A DNA stretch of 34,144 nucleotides from Bacteroides sp. (GCA_011056635.1 DSEO01000099.1:1-34144), one strand, 5' to 3'; shown: positions 24,705 through 33,968, counted from the stretch's first letter. Made by a program: numbers and translations. The notes: generated from the sequence alone by a model not told the origin.

Positions 24705-26158
24705 TCGCCGGAATCCAGGATCAGGCCCGGCAGTATCTTTTCTGGGGGATCGTACTGTCATTCATAGCTTTGAATGCGGTAATGCTGGCATTTGAAATCT
24801 ACTACGTGCCCCTGATCCCCGCAGTCCTGCTTTTTGTGGTCCTGGCCATTGTGTCCATCGACAAGTTCCTGCTGGCCATTGTGTTCTTTGTACCCGTTTC
24901 CATTCCCCTGAGTACGCTGGTCAGCGGATTATCCGTGAACATGTTCCTGCCCACCGAACCCCTGCTCGCGGGGTTGCTGATCTTATATTTTCTGAAATAC
25001 CTCATGGGTGACCGGGTCGAAATTCGATTACTCAGGCATCCGGTGACCCTGGCCATCTATTTTCACCTGGCATGGCTGTTCATCGCCAGCATCACCAGTT
25101 CAGATCCTGTTGTTTCATTCAAATTATTTGCTGCCAGGCTCTGGTTCGTTGTGGGATTTTACATGGTGGCTTCTCAGATATTCAGGAAGGAAAAAACCAT
25201 GCACACCTATGTGTGGTTGTTCATCATATCTTTTGCCGGGATCATCGTTTATACATTGATCAATCATGCCGGGTACGGATTGTACAACCAGATGATGGCC
25301 CACAGTGTGTCCAGGCCCTTCTATAATGACCATACTTCCTACGGGGCAACCCTGGGAATGATCCTTCCCGTATTGGTCGCGATTTTCCTCCTCATTAAGC
25401 GTGATAACGTCAACAGCCGCTTTTTAATGGCTTTGCTTATCATCCTGTTTTTGCTTGCGCTGGTTTTTTCCTATACGCGGGCTGCATGGATCAGCATCAT
25501 TGCTTCCGTGGTGGTCTGGGTCATTATCAAGCTGAGGATACGCTTTGAGCTCGTCCTGGTCGGGGCAGTGATCCTGGTCGGTTTTTTCCTCTCTGTCAGG
25601 TCCCAGATCATGGTTGAGCTGGAAAAGAACCGGGTGGAATCTTCGGGCGAGTTTACCGAGCATATACAATCCATCTCCAACATCTCCACGGACCAGTCCA
25701 ACCTGGAGCGGATCAACCGGTGGAGCTGTGCATACCGGATGTGGCGTGACAGACCTTTGTTCGGTTTTGGACCCGGCACCTACCAGTTTGAATACGGCCG
25801 ATACCAGCGATCCTATGAGAAAACGCGAATAAGTACCGATTTCGGGACCCTGGGGAATGCCCACAGCGAATACCTGGGTCCGCTATCCGAAGCAGGTATC
25901 TTCGGCCTGATCAGTGTCCTGCTGGTGATCGGGACCACCATTTACACCGGGATCAGGGTTTACTTCACAGCCAGAAGGAAATCGGTCAGAATATTTTCAC
26001 TGGCCCTTCTGATCGGACTTTTTTCCTACTATTTCCATGGCGTGCTGAACAATTTCCTCGACACGGACAAGCTTTCGGTGCTATTCTGGGGTTATACGGC
26101 CATGCTGGTGGCCATGGATGTGTATCACCGGGATACGCCGGAAGAACCAGCGACTTAA
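24701..26158 (+). CDS. O-antigen ligase/polymerase-like (Wzy_C) membrane protein
   Basis: The 485-residue protein has about eleven membrane helices. The large periplasmic segment carries the Wzy_C signature: RINRWSCAYRMWRDRPLFGFGPG near residue 340 and NAHSEYLGPLSEAGIFG near 385. Such proteins polymerise or ligate sugar chains at the inner membrane. Its ATG overlaps the stop of the Wzz-like gene (ATGA), indicating a chain-length control pair. No glycosyltransferase or Wzx is present in the window, so the polysaccharide cannot be named. Its stop shares TTAA with the convergent phosphatase gene. Confidence 0.87.
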   Translation: MIAGIQDQARQYLFWGIVLSFIALNAVMLAFEIYYVPLIPAVLLFVVLAIVSIDKFLLAIVFFVPVSIPLSTLVSGLSVNMFLPTEPLLAGLLILYFLKYLMGDRVEIRLLRHPVTLAIYFHLAWLFIASITSSDPVVSFKLFAARLWFVVGFYMVASQIFRKEKTMHTYVWLFIISFAGIIVYTLINHAGYGLYNQMMAHSVSRPFYNDHTSYGATLGMILPVLVAIFLLIKRDNVNSRFLMALLIILFLLALVFSYTRAAWISIIASVVVWVIIKLRIRFELVLVGAVILVGFFLSVRSQIMVELEKNRVESSGEFTEHIQSISNISTDQSNLERINRWSCAYRMWRDRPLFGFGPGTYQFEYGRYQRSYEKTRISTDFGTLGNAHSEYLGPLSEAGIFGLISVLLVIGTTIYTGIRVYFTARRKSVRIFSLALLIGLFSYYFHGVLNNFLDTDKLSVLFWGYTAMLVAMDVYHRDTPEEPAT

Positions 26159-27405
26159 AGTTCGCTGAAGCCTTCCCCTCCCGGGAATTCGGCACCGATG
26201 ATGGAAATATCGTCAAAAATGGAAGCGGAGCCTTCCAGGATCTTCTGGTTTTCAATAATGGTTTTGATGTTCTCTTCCAGCGATTTTTTATTGGAAAGCG
26301 CCTTCTCCAGGTCACCCGTGCCGGATTTCACTCCCGAGCCGTGGATCACCTCCACCAGTCCGTCTGTATAACAGAACAGTTTAGCGGGTTTGTCCAGTGT
26401 CACGGATGCTTCGTTGACAAATGGAAGTTCGTCCAGCATTCCCATCCCCACACAACCGCTGGAGAGCTGTGTGAGTTTCCCGGATCCCATTTCGTAAAGA
26501 AAAGGCGGATTATGGCCTGCATTCACATATTTCAGTTCTCGGTTCAGGTAATGGTACCGGGCGATGAAAAGGGTGATAAATTTCTCTCCTTTGGCACTGT
26601 TCATGACCCTTTCATTGAGTCTTGTCAGGGTGATGGTAAGCGATTGCCCCTCTGAAAAAAGCGCCCTCAAGTTGGCCTGGAAGTTGGACATGAGGATGGC
26701 TGCTGAAATCCCTTTTCCGGAGACATCCGCAATACAGAATCCCACTTCGTTCTTCCCGAGTTCGATCACGTCGTAATAATCACCCCCCACATCAAAATGC
26801 GGATGATAGAAGGCCCTCATCCGGATATACCGGTTGGATGGGAGCTTCTCCCTGGTGGGGATCAGCATGGTTTGCATCCTGCTGGCAAGTTCCATTTCCC
26901 GTTTCATTGCTTCCTGGCGCAGGGACTCCTTGAAAAGCCGCTTATTTTCAATGGCCACGGTAATGATGTTGGAAAGGGTCTGAATGAACCTCAGGTGCTT
27001 GATGATGGGGCTGACTCCTTCCCCTTCCTCTTCGATATCACCGATCAGTACGAAGGCATTGGCTTCATCCTTGTGCGTTACAGGGATCACAATATCCACC
27101 AGTTCGGGGAAATGCTGGGGTTCGGAAGTGATGAACGAGATCTCTTCAAAGGACATCAGGTCTCTCTCCACCTTGATCTGGTCAAAAAACTTGTTTCCAA
27201 AACCGGAATTCAGCAGGCATTCCCATTTATCGGAATAAGTGATCAAAATTACCTTCCCGATGTTCAGATCGTCGGTGAGCAGTTTTTCATATCTCCTGAT
27301 CAGTTCACTGGTAGCTACATTGTCGTTGATGGCCAGGGTAATGTCCAGCAACGCATTCAGCTTGAATGTGGAAAGTCTGAGGCGGTTTTCTGAGAATTTG
27401 ACCAT
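26155..27405 (-). CDS. GAF-like plus SpoIIE (PP2C-type) protein phosphatase
   Basis: The 416-residue protein has a GAF-like sensory region (about residues 15-160), a short helical linker, and a PP2M/SpoIIE domain from about 200. The metal motifs are complete: GGDYYD, IADVSGKG, NAGHNPP, YTDGLVE and FDDISI. SpoIIE phosphatases remove phosphate from STAS anti-anti-sigma proteins in general-stress or partner-switching pathways. There is no STAS or anti-sigma kinase gene nearby in this window. The start codon lies 2 bases after the efp stop, so it is probably co-transcribed with efp and tsaB. Confidence 0.9.
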   Translation of the reverse strand: MVKFSENRLRLSTFKLNALLDITLAINDNVATSELIRRYEKLLTDDLNIGKVILITYSDKWECLLNSGFGNKFFDQIKVERDLMSFEEISFITSEPQHFPELVDIVIPVTHKDEANAFVLIGDIEEEGEGVSPIIKHLRFIQTLSNIITVAIENKRLFKESLRQEAMKREMELASRMQTMLIPTREKLPSNRYIRMRAFYHPHFDVGGDYYDVIELGKNEVGFCIADVSGKGISAAILMSNFQANLRALFSEGQSLTITLTRLNERVMNSAKGEKFITLFIARYHYLNRELKYVNAGHNPPFLYEMGSGKLTQLSSGCVGMGMLDELPFVNEASVTLDKPAKLFCYTDGLVEVIHGSGVKSGTGDLEKALSNKKSLEENIKTIIENQKILEGSASIFDDISIIGAEFPGGEGFSEL

Positions 27406-27407
27406 AA

Positions 27408-27977
27408 TTATTTTTTAACCCTTTCGGAATAGGAGCGATCGCGGGTATCCACCCGGATCTTTTCGCCTGTGTTGATAAAAATGGGGACCATGACGGTAGC
27501 CCCGGTTTCCAGCTCGGCGGGTTTCTGGGCTGTGGTGGAAGCGGTGTTCCCCTTTTCCCCTGGCTCGGTGTAGGTTATTTCCAGTTCAACGAAAGGGGGA
27601 AGGTCGACGGTCAGCGGGGTCTCGGTTTCCGCATGGACCACAATCTCCACTTCCTGCCCTTCTTTCATAAGGTCCGAATTTTCAATCATTTCACCCTGAA
27701 TGGAGATCTGTTCAAAAGTCTGCAAATGCATGAAGTGAAAGCCCAGTTCGTCGGCGTACAAAAACTGGTGTGGTCTTCGCTCCACCCTGGCGGTATTGAC
27801 CTTGACTCCGGCTGAGAAAGTGTTTTCGATCACTTTGCCAGTGGTGAGGCTTTTCATTTTGGTCCGTACAAAGGCCGGTCCTTTCCCCGGTTTCACATGC
27901 TGAAATTGTACAATGGCGTAAAGATCATCATTGTACTCGAGGCATAATCCGTTTCTGAAATCCGCTGTTGTTGCCAT
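27408..27977 (-). CDS. efp: Elongation factor P
   Basis: Starting at ATG 27977 gives a 189-residue protein, the usual length, beginning [16 protein letters not shown] longer frame from 28004 adds nine residues with no family support. The PGKGPAF loop is at residues 30-36, with Lys32 as the site usually modified or left bare depending on phylum. The C-terminal [15 protein letters not shown] matches the third OB domain. EF-P relieves ribosome stalling at consecutive prolines. It lies between tsaB and the SpoIIE gene. Confidence 0.97.
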   Translation of the reverse strand: MATTADFRNGLCLEYNDDLYAIVQFQHVKPGKGPAFVRTKMKSLTTGKVIENTFSAGVKVNTARVERRPHQFLYADELGFHFMHLQTFEQISIQGEMIENSDLMKEGQEVEIVVHAETETPLTVDLPPFVELEITYTEPGEKGNTASTTAQKPAELETGATVMVPIFINTGEKIRVDTRDRSYSERVKK

Positions 27978-27992
27978 ATGGAATGTTTGGTG

Positions 27993-28000
27993 CAAATATA
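27993..28000 (-). promoter_or_regulatory. Candidate -7 box before efp
   Basis: TATATTTG matches TAnnTTTG and sits 15 bases before the efp start, inside the 51-base gap after tsaB. The same octamer precedes tRNA-Gln in this window. No TTTG -33 box is obvious, so efp may also be read from upstream genes. Confidence 0.42.
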
Positions 28001-28028
28001 TCAAATTGTTGTTTTGCCATCCCGGTGG

Positions 28029-28742
28029 TCATATCTTTTTCCTGGGCCTGGTGGCTACGAATTCTTTCAGGTAATAGGGTTCGAAATAGGCCACATCTTC
28101 AAATTGCCGCTCCCTGTAGCGGTTCAATCCCGGAATCACCATATGGGCTGCGGAGGGATGGATCCCGTCCATGAAATGGGCATGGGGATGATCCAGCACA
28201 TTCCTGCACTTTTCAGCCCCGTTACCGAAAAAACAAACATGATATTTCTCCAGTGTCTGGCTGTAGCTGTCCCGCTCCACGATCACGGCCGAGACCTTAC
28301 CGGTCATGCTGCCGTCGGGGGTGTAAAGCGCGCTGTACACCTCCATCCTTCTTGCATCGATCATGGGACAGAGCAGCAGGTCCGTATATTCATCCATGAG
28401 CCTGCGGATCCCCGGATGATTACGGGCACCGTACGCCATGTGATCCAGCGTACCTGTGGCGAGCAGCGGAATTTCCAGTGCGTAGGCCAGTCCCTTTGCA
28501 GTGGAAACCCCTATTCGTAATCCGGTATAAGAACCGGGACCCTTGCTGACCGAAATGGCATCCAGCTGCTTAAATTCTTTTCCGCTTTCGTCACATACCC
28601 GTCTGATATAAGTGCTCAACAGGGTGGCATGGGAACGTTCAGGCCCACTCTCAGCAAGGGAGAGCAGCTGGTCATTTTCCGACAGGGAGACAGAGCAGAT
28701 ATCCGTGGCTGTTTCGATATGTAGGATCAGGGGTTCTGCCAT
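28029..28742 (-). CDS. tsaB: tRNA threonylcarbamoyladenosine biosynthesis protein TsaB
   Basis: The 237-residue protein has the ASKHA-type start LHIETATDICSVSLSEN and the TsaB segment ISVSKGPGSYTGLRIGVSTAKGLA near residues 63-86. TsaB pairs with TsaD and TsaE to place t6A37 on ANN-decoding tRNAs; TsaB itself lacks the metal-binding histidines of TsaD. No TsaD or TsaE is in this window. It lies directly after the efflux adaptor gene (11 bases) and before efp. Confidence 0.95.
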   Translation of the reverse strand: MAEPLILHIETATDICSVSLSENDQLLSLAESGPERSHATLLSTYIRRVCDESGKEFKQLDAISVSKGPGSYTGLRIGVSTAKGLAYALEIPLLATGTLDHMAYGARNHPGIRRLMDEYTDLLLCPMIDARRMEVYSALYTPDGSMTGKVSAVIVERDSYSQTLEKYHVCFFGNGAEKCRNVLDHPHAHFMDGIHPSAAHMVIPGLNRYRERQFEDVAYFEPYYLKEFVATRPRKKI

Positions 28743-28753
28743 GGAAGGAAATC

Positions 28754-30097
28754 TTAATCCTTCTTATCCCCGCTGTATAAATTCTCCTCGGAAACCACCT
28801 CCACACTCATTCCATCCTTCAGCTGCCTGGATATGGCCGAATAAGGGGCAACCACCACCTCATCTGCGGGATCCAGGCCTTCGGTAATTTCGATATAGGT
28901 ATTATCCTGTATCCCGGTCTCCACCTTCTTCAGATGAGCTTTCCCTTCTGAAACGGTAAATACCACCACGATCGGTTCTTCCGGGGTTTGCTCTGCCGGG
29001 CGTAATTCACTGGTGCTGCTGACGCTCCCGTCCGAACTTACCTGTCCGGTCCTCATTTCCTCCCGTTCCTGCACGGTACCAGTGGTATCGACCCTGGTGG
29101 TAACAGCCTGGATGGGTATGGAGTATACCCCGGATTTCCGGTTGGTCTGAATGTCGGTGGTGGCGGACATACCGGGACGAAGAGGGTACGGATTTCTTTC
29201 TGTGATCTTGTCTTTATAGGAATCGGGAACCAGCCGGATCTTCACGTTAAAATTGGTGACCTGGTCCGTTGTGACACCGGTGGTATTGGCAGAGACAGGG
29301 ATTTCCGACACCACCCCCAGAAAACGGGTATCGGGATAGGCATCCACCTCAATCAATGCGGTATCTCCGTGGGAGACCCGGACGATGTCGTTCTCGTTTA
29401 CCTCCACTTCCACTTCCATCACATTCAGGTCCGCAATGCTGAGGAGCGGTGTTCCCGACATCATGGAAGTACCCACCACCCTTTCTCCCAGTTCCACCTC
29501 AAGCCGGGAAATGGTCCCGGCCATGGGCGCAAAGATGGAAGTTTTATCCAGGCTCTCTTCCGCTTCATTCAGGGTGGCAAGTGCACTCTGCACGGAAAAT
29601 TCGGCAGCTTCCTTTTCGGCCAGTGCGGTGTTGTAGTTGGTGAGCGATTGCTCAAACTCTGCCTCGGAGATGGCGTTCTGTTCATACAGCTGACTTTTTC
29701 TCTTGTAGTCGAGACTCGCAAATTCCAGCTGGGACTCCGCCTGCTTCTGCCTGGCTCTGGCATTGTTCAGAGAGGCTTCCGCACGGTTCCTGGCCATGAT
29801 GTAAGCTTCGGGTTTGATCTTGAGCAGGTACTGGCCTTTCTTCACCTCGTCCCCTTCCTTGACCATCAGTTCCACGATTTCCCCGGATACATCCGGGGAG
29901 ATGGATACTTCTGTTTCAGGCTGGATCTTGCCATTGGCCGTAATGATCTCGACGATGTTGCGTTCAGCTCCTTTTTCAACAGCCACTTTAACAAGTCCTT
30001 CATTGCCGAACCAGCCCTGGCTTTTGCCAACGACCAGCAGAATAATGAGCAATACAGCGGCAATCGCTATGTAGGTGAGTAATTTCTTTGATTTCAT
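28754..30097 (-). CDS. HlyD/MacA-type efflux periplasmic adaptor
   Basis: The 447-residue protein has an N-terminal membrane anchor (about residues 7-23) and barrel-sandwich halves around residues 60-100 and 190-220. A coiled-coil hairpin of about 80 residues lies between them, and a beta-barrel with a membrane-proximal region follows. This matches MacA-like adaptors that link an inner-membrane ABC permease to a TolC channel. It starts 10 bases after the TolC-like stop. The partner permease gene is not downstream; tsaB follows instead. A Ser/Thr-rich insertion around residues 340-375 (SSDGSVSSTSELRPA) is unusual. Confidence 0.9.
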   Translation of the reverse strand: MKSKKLLTYIAIAAVLLIILLVVGKSQGWFGNEGLVKVAVEKGAERNIVEIITANGKIQPETEVSISPDVSGEIVELMVKEGDEVKKGQYLLKIKPEAYIMARNRAEASLNNARARQKQAESQLEFASLDYKRKSQLYEQNAISEAEFEQSLTNYNTALAEKEAAEFSVQSALATLNEAEESLDKTSIFAPMAGTISRLEVELGERVVGTSMMSGTPLLSIADLNVMEVEVEVNENDIVRVSHGDTALIEVDAYPDTRFLGVVSEIPVSANTTGVTTDQVTNFNVKIRLVPDSYKDKITERNPYPLRPGMSATTDIQTNRKSGVYSIPIQAVTTRVDTTGTVQEREEMRTGQVSSDGSVSSTSELRPAEQTPEEPIVVVFTVSEGKAHLKKVETGIQDNTYIEITEGLDPADEVVVAPYSAISRQLKDGMSVEVVSEENLYSGDKKD

Positions 30098-30107
30098 TTC
30101 CGGGGGA

Positions 30108-31541
30108 TTAAAGCGTGATGGGTTCTCCTTTGTAAAAGTTGAGTATTTTGGTTTTGAATATAAAATCGTACTTGGCCTGGAGCAGGTCTGACTGCGTGGC
30201 TGTCAGCTGGTTCTTTGATGTATTGTAATCCACCGTATTGACCAGTCCGACCTCGAACTTTTTCTCGGTGTACTTGAACGATTCTTCCATGGAGATCAGG
30301 GCATGTTCGGATGCTGTAAACTTTTTCAGTGCGGCCACTGCATCGGCATAGGATTGCTGGATGGTGGCATACAGGGCGTTTTTTCGGCTCTGGAGCTCCA
30401 GCTGCGCATTCTCAAGGACAATCCTGGCATTGGCAACATTCGTATTCACCTGCCATCCGTTGAAAATGGGGATGGAGAGCCCCATGCCCAGCCCGGCGGA
30501 GGTGTTGTCCCTGATCTGTTCGAAAAAGGGATAGGTCCCATAGATCGGAATGGACTGCGGATAATTGGAATAGACAGCTTCGCCCCCCTGGGTTGTTCCA
30601 ATCTCGGGATTCGGTATTTCACTGATGTCCACAACTTTCTGCCGGATGTCCGAATAGCCCGTGTTGTAATTGGCTGAAATGTAAAGCCTGGGATATCTGC
30701 CGCTTTCAGCGATCTTCAGGCCTCTTTCCGAACTCTGTACATTCAGCTGTGCGCCTTTGACCTCCGGCATTGTCTGCTCGGCGATCCGGTACACCTCGCC
30801 TACATTGATCAGAACCTCTTCATTCTCCGGATCGGGCAGTTCAGGAACAGCCACGTCAAATGCCGAATCCACGGGAAGATCCAGGATCTGCTGGAGGCGC
30901 AGCAGGGAGATCTCAAGCTGGTTTTCCGCATTGACCAGGTTCAGTTCCTCTGCGGCATACTGGGCCTGGATCTCCAGGAAACTGCCCCTGGCCAGGCTGC
31001 CCGCATCCACCATCTTGCGGGTGCGCTCCACCTGCTGCCCGGTGATCTCCAGCTGGCTCCGGGCAACGGCAAGGAGCTCCTGGTTAAACATAATGGCGAG
31101 ATAGGCTGCGGCAATGTTCAGGGAGATATCATTCCTGATCTTTTCCACCTCCTCATAACTCGCCATCAGGTCCAGTTCATTCTGAAGAATGGTGTTCCTG
31201 ACCTGGAAGCCGTTGAACAGGTTCATGGAGGAGGTGACCCCTGCACTGATGGAATTGATCTTCTGGTCCTCGGTGAACTGGTAGGTGGTCTGGTCCAGCG
31301 CCCTTCCCCAGGAATAGGTATAATTGGAATTGGCGTTCAGGTTGGGAATCTGGCCCAGCCTGGATTGCTTCAACAGGTTTTCATTATATTCGGTGTTCAG
31401 AACCGATTGTTTGATCTGGATGTTGTTTTCCATGGCATACTGGATGCAATCCTCCAGCGACCAGGGTTTCTGGGTAAACACTGAGCCGGTCGCACAAAAT
31501 AACAGGCTGGTCAGGATGATTGATTTCCGGATCATGCTCAA
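30108..31541 (-). CDS. TolC-family outer-membrane efflux channel
   Basis: The 477-residue protein has a signal peptide (about 23 residues, ending CATGSVFTQ). Two repeat halves of the outer-membrane efflux protein fold follow, each with long helices, starting with SLEDCIQYAMENN and GRYPRLYISANYN. TolC-like channels form trimers spanning the outer membrane and periplasm, taking substrate from an adaptor-pump pair. It is the first gene of the minus-strand run and faces away from the YgjP-like gene. The adaptor after it is a natural partner. Confidence 0.93.
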   Translation of the reverse strand: MSMIRKSIILTSLLFCATGSVFTQKPWSLEDCIQYAMENNIQIKQSVLNTEYNENLLKQSRLGQIPNLNANSNYTYSWGRALDQTTYQFTEDQKINSISAGVTSSMNLFNGFQVRNTILQNELDLMASYEEVEKIRNDISLNIAAAYLAIMFNQELLAVARSQLEITGQQVERTRKMVDAGSLARGSFLEIQAQYAAEELNLVNAENQLEISLLRLQQILDLPVDSAFDVAVPELPDPENEEVLINVGEVYRIAEQTMPEVKGAQLNVQSSERGLKIAESGRYPRLYISANYNTGYSDIRQKVVDISEIPNPEIGTTQGGEAVYSNYPQSIPIYGTYPFFEQIRDNTSAGLGMGLSIPIFNGWQVNTNVANARIVLENAQLELQSRKNALYATIQQSYADAVAALKKFTASEHALISMEESFKYTEKKFEVGLVNTVDYNTSKNQLTATQSDLLQAKYDFIFKTKILNFYKGEPITL

Positions 31542-31587
31542 TTTTTTAAAATGAACGCTAAAGTTATAGATAACGGATTAAAAACAA

Positions 31588-32256
31588 GTGAATAAAATTG
31601 AAAATATTGTCAGGGATGAAAAGTTAGGTGAAGTCCGCTATGTCAGGAATCTCCGGGCAAAGAACCTGTCCATCCGGATCAACCGGCAGGGAGAGGTGCG
31701 GGTGACCCTGCCCCGTTTTGTAAGCCGGCGGCGGGCAGAAGCATTCCTGGAGCTGAAGAAAGCCTGGATTATGAAGAAGTTGCATGAGATCAGGACACAG
31801 CAACAGGAGGCCACCATGCCCGTGGAGGGGGAGTGGATCACCGTGCGCGGCAAGCAGATCCCCATCACATTACCGCATGGGACAGCAAGTGTGGAGGATG
31901 CCCTCTGGGAAATCCTGCTCAGGGAATCAAAAGCCTATCTGCCCGGGCGGGTCATGGAACTTGCCGTTCAGCATGGATTTCGTTACAGGGATGTGAAGAT
32001 CAGGAAGATGAAATCCAGGTGGGGCAGCTGCTCGGGCAACAATAACATCAATCTGAACAGCTGGCTGGTGATGTTGCCCGACCACCTGTCCGATTATGTG
32101 ATTTTGCATGAGCTGGTGCACACAAGGTACAAGGATCACAGCGAACGGTTCTGGAAAGCGCTGGATCAGGTGACGGGCGGGTGTTCAAAAGCATTGAGGA
32201 AAGAGCTGAGGAATCAGCAGATTATGTATTTCTACTCCGGAGCGGCGATCGATTAA
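31588..32256 (+). CDS. YgjP-like zinc metallopeptidase (M48-related)
   Basis: The 222-residue protein starts with GTG at 31588; no ATG is in frame nearby. The N-terminal part (RYVRNLRAKNLSIRINRQGEVRVTLP) and the SRWGSC motif are typical of the YgjP/DUF45 family. The zinc motif HELVH lies at residues 174-178, followed by DH at 183-184 (HTRYKDHSERFW), the usual third-ligand region. No signal peptide is seen. In E. coli YgjP is tied to stress and colicin-type processes, but its true substrate is unknown. Its stop shares TTAA with the convergent barrel gene. Confidence 0.9.
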   Translation: MNKIENIVRDEKLGEVRYVRNLRAKNLSIRINRQGEVRVTLPRFVSRRRAEAFLELKKAWIMKKLHEIRTQQQEATMPVEGEWITVRGKQIPITLPHGTASVEDALWEILLRESKAYLPGRVMELAVQHGFRYRDVKIRKMKSRWGSCSGNNNINLNSWLVMLPDHLSDYVILHELVHTRYKDHSERFWKALDQVTGGCSKALRKELRNQQIMYFYSGAAID

Positions 32257-32879
32257 TACACCCCGAAAATAAGCTCGGCAGTCAGATTGATCGTCTGAAA
32301 AGGCCTGACTGACCGGAGGTCTATATTCAGTGAAGGATAAATGTTCAGGTAGGTATGCCGGTCCAGCTGCCGCTGGTAGCCCGCTCCAAGACCCACGTTG
32401 GTCTTTGTCCTCGTTTTCACCTCGGATCCCCGGAGCACCAGTTCCCCGTATTCGGCCGAGTTTTCTTTCAGATGGGTCACAAACATCATCTCCAGGGTGG
32501 CTGTCAGCAGCAGGCTATGCTCCCCCTGTTCATACGGGCGGAAATACAGGGTCAGCGGTATTCCCAGATTCTGTTCGTTGTAAGAGATCCGGATCTTGTC
32601 ATCAGGATCGTCCACGGGCACGCCGTAGTCCCCCGGATAATTCAGGCAGGAAGCGGATTTAAACACATAGTCCAGTCCCGCCTTGATAAACCAGTATTCA
32701 TATTCCCAGTACACAAAACTGAACCCTCCACCGAAGCCCGGTTTCAATACGGACTCATCCCCGCGGATCCAGGAATAATTTCCCTGCAAATTACCTCCCA
32801 GGTAAATGTTGATCTGTGCTCCTGCATTCAGTGAAACAAACAGGAGCAATACCGGGTACATGATCTTCCTTACGCACAT
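32253..32879 (-). CDS. Outer-membrane beta-barrel protein (PorT-like)
   Basis: The 208-residue protein has a signal peptide of about 22 residues ending NAGAQ. The mature part shows repeated short beta strands with aromatic ends (FSFVYWEYEYWFIKAGLDYVF, GIPLTLYFRPY) and a terminal strand ending in FGVY. This matches the small PorT-type barrels of Bacteroidota, often of unknown function. I see no catalytic residue. A good promoter candidate precedes it. Confidence 0.82.
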   Translation of the reverse strand: MCVRKIMYPVLLLFVSLNAGAQINIYLGGNLQGNYSWIRGDESVLKPGFGGGFSFVYWEYEYWFIKAGLDYVFKSASCLNYPGDYGVPVDDPDDKIRISYNEQNLGIPLTLYFRPYEQGEHSLLLTATLEMMFVTHLKENSAEYGELVLRGSEVKTRTKTNVGLGAGYQRQLDRHTYLNIYPSLNIDLRSVRPFQTINLTAELIFGVY

Positions 32880-32895
32880 GGCGATGCCCTTTACA

Positions 32896-32928
32896 CAAAG
32901 CTAATACAATATTCAGCTTCACCTCAAG
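32896..32928 (-). promoter_or_regulatory. Candidate Bacteroidota promoter for the barrel gene
   Basis: On the minus strand CTTG at 32928-32925 is followed after 21 bases by TAGCTTTG (32903-32896), an exact TAnnTTTG. Spacing fits the Bacteroidota -33/-7 pattern. The ATG is 17 bases beyond the -7 box. Confidence 0.5.
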
Positions 32929-33009
32929 GAAATTATCAAATGTAAGTATCGGGTATTTTCGTATCATTGTTGTATATTCTGTGCTCCCGGGAATCACAAT
33001 GCTGATAAA

Positions 33010-33960
33010 ATGATGTCGAAATGGATTTTAAAAGCCGTCGTACAGAAGAGCATTTCATACCTGCCCGGTTCTGAAAAAATCAATTATCTGTTCCAGAAAT
33101 ATGTAACCCGGGGGGTGGATCTGACTGATGAGCACTTCGGACATAAGATCCGTCACGCATCCGATCATCTGCGTTTTTTGGATAAGTATGCCGGGCTGGA
33201 CCGGGGGCATGTGATCCTTGAACTGGGAACCGGCTGGTATCCCGTAGTTCCTGTGATGTTCTACCTGTCAGGTGCCGGGAGGATTATCTCCGTCGACATC
33301 CACAGCTGGATCAACAGGGAAAATCAGATCCGCACTTTCAGAAAATTCCAGGATTGGAGAACCAGGGGATTGCTGGATGATTGTATGCCCCGGATCCATG
33401 AAGACAGGTGGGAAAAGCTTGTTCAAATGATCCGGAACGCCGGGGACTATAACATGGAACAGATCAATGAGGCCATTGGCCTGAGATGTGTAAAGCAGGA
33501 CGCAAGGGCGCTGGAACTGGACGACGACAGCATAGATTTTGTCTGTTCGAACAACACGCTTGAGCATGTGGACCGCGAACACCTGTATCCGATCTTCAGG
33601 GAATTTGTCAGGGTCCTGAAGCCTTCAGGGGTAATGAGCCATTTCATTGACATGTCCGATCACTTCGCACACCTGGACCGGAACATCACCATATACAATT
33701 TCCTTCAGTACGGTGAAAGACAATGGAAATGTATTGACAACCGGATACAACCGCAGAACAGACTGCGGTTGGTGGATTACAGGAAGATGTACAGTGATAC
33801 GGGCATCCCGGTGACCGATGCCGTGATCACCGGTCACGATGAAGATGCGCTGGATAAGATCCGGATCCATCCGGAATTTGGTCATTACAGCCGGGAAGAA
33901 CTTGCCGTCAGCCACGCTTACCTGGTCTCCCGGATGAGCGAGCAGACCACCCGGAAATAA
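33010..33960 (+). CDS. Class I SAM-dependent methyltransferase
   Basis: The 316-residue protein has motif I ILELGTGWYP (69-78), an acidic strand end SVDIH, and the acceptor motif DFVCSNNTLEHV near residue 177-190, typical of Methyltransf_11-like enzymes. An N-terminal helical extension of about 60 residues precedes the core. Two ATGs in tandem are possible starts; the family does not decide between them. No signal peptide is seen. The substrate is unknown, but a small-molecule or sugar-linked target would fit the family. It precedes the terminator of the tRNA gene, which faces the opposite way. Confidence 0.82.
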   Translation: MMSKWILKAVVQKSISYLPGSEKINYLFQKYVTRGVDLTDEHFGHKIRHASDHLRFLDKYAGLDRGHVILELGTGWYPVVPVMFYLSGAGRIISVDIHSWINRENQIRTFRKFQDWRTRGLLDDCMPRIHEDRWEKLVQMIRNAGDYNMEQINEAIGLRCVKQDARALELDDDSIDFVCSNNTLEHVDREHLYPIFREFVRVLKPSGVMSHFIDMSDHFAHLDRNITIYNFLQYGERQWKCIDNRIQPQNRLRLVDYRKMYSDTGIPVTDAVITGHDEDALDKIRIHPEFGHYSREELAVSHAYLVSRMSEQTTRK

Positions 33961-33968
33961 AATAACCG

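Noticed and set aside
29369-30082. Plus-strand frame of 237 residues opposite the efflux adaptor
   Set aside because: The adaptor on the other strand has a full domain set; this frame is rich in Gly, His and Phe without motifs and is an antisense shadow.
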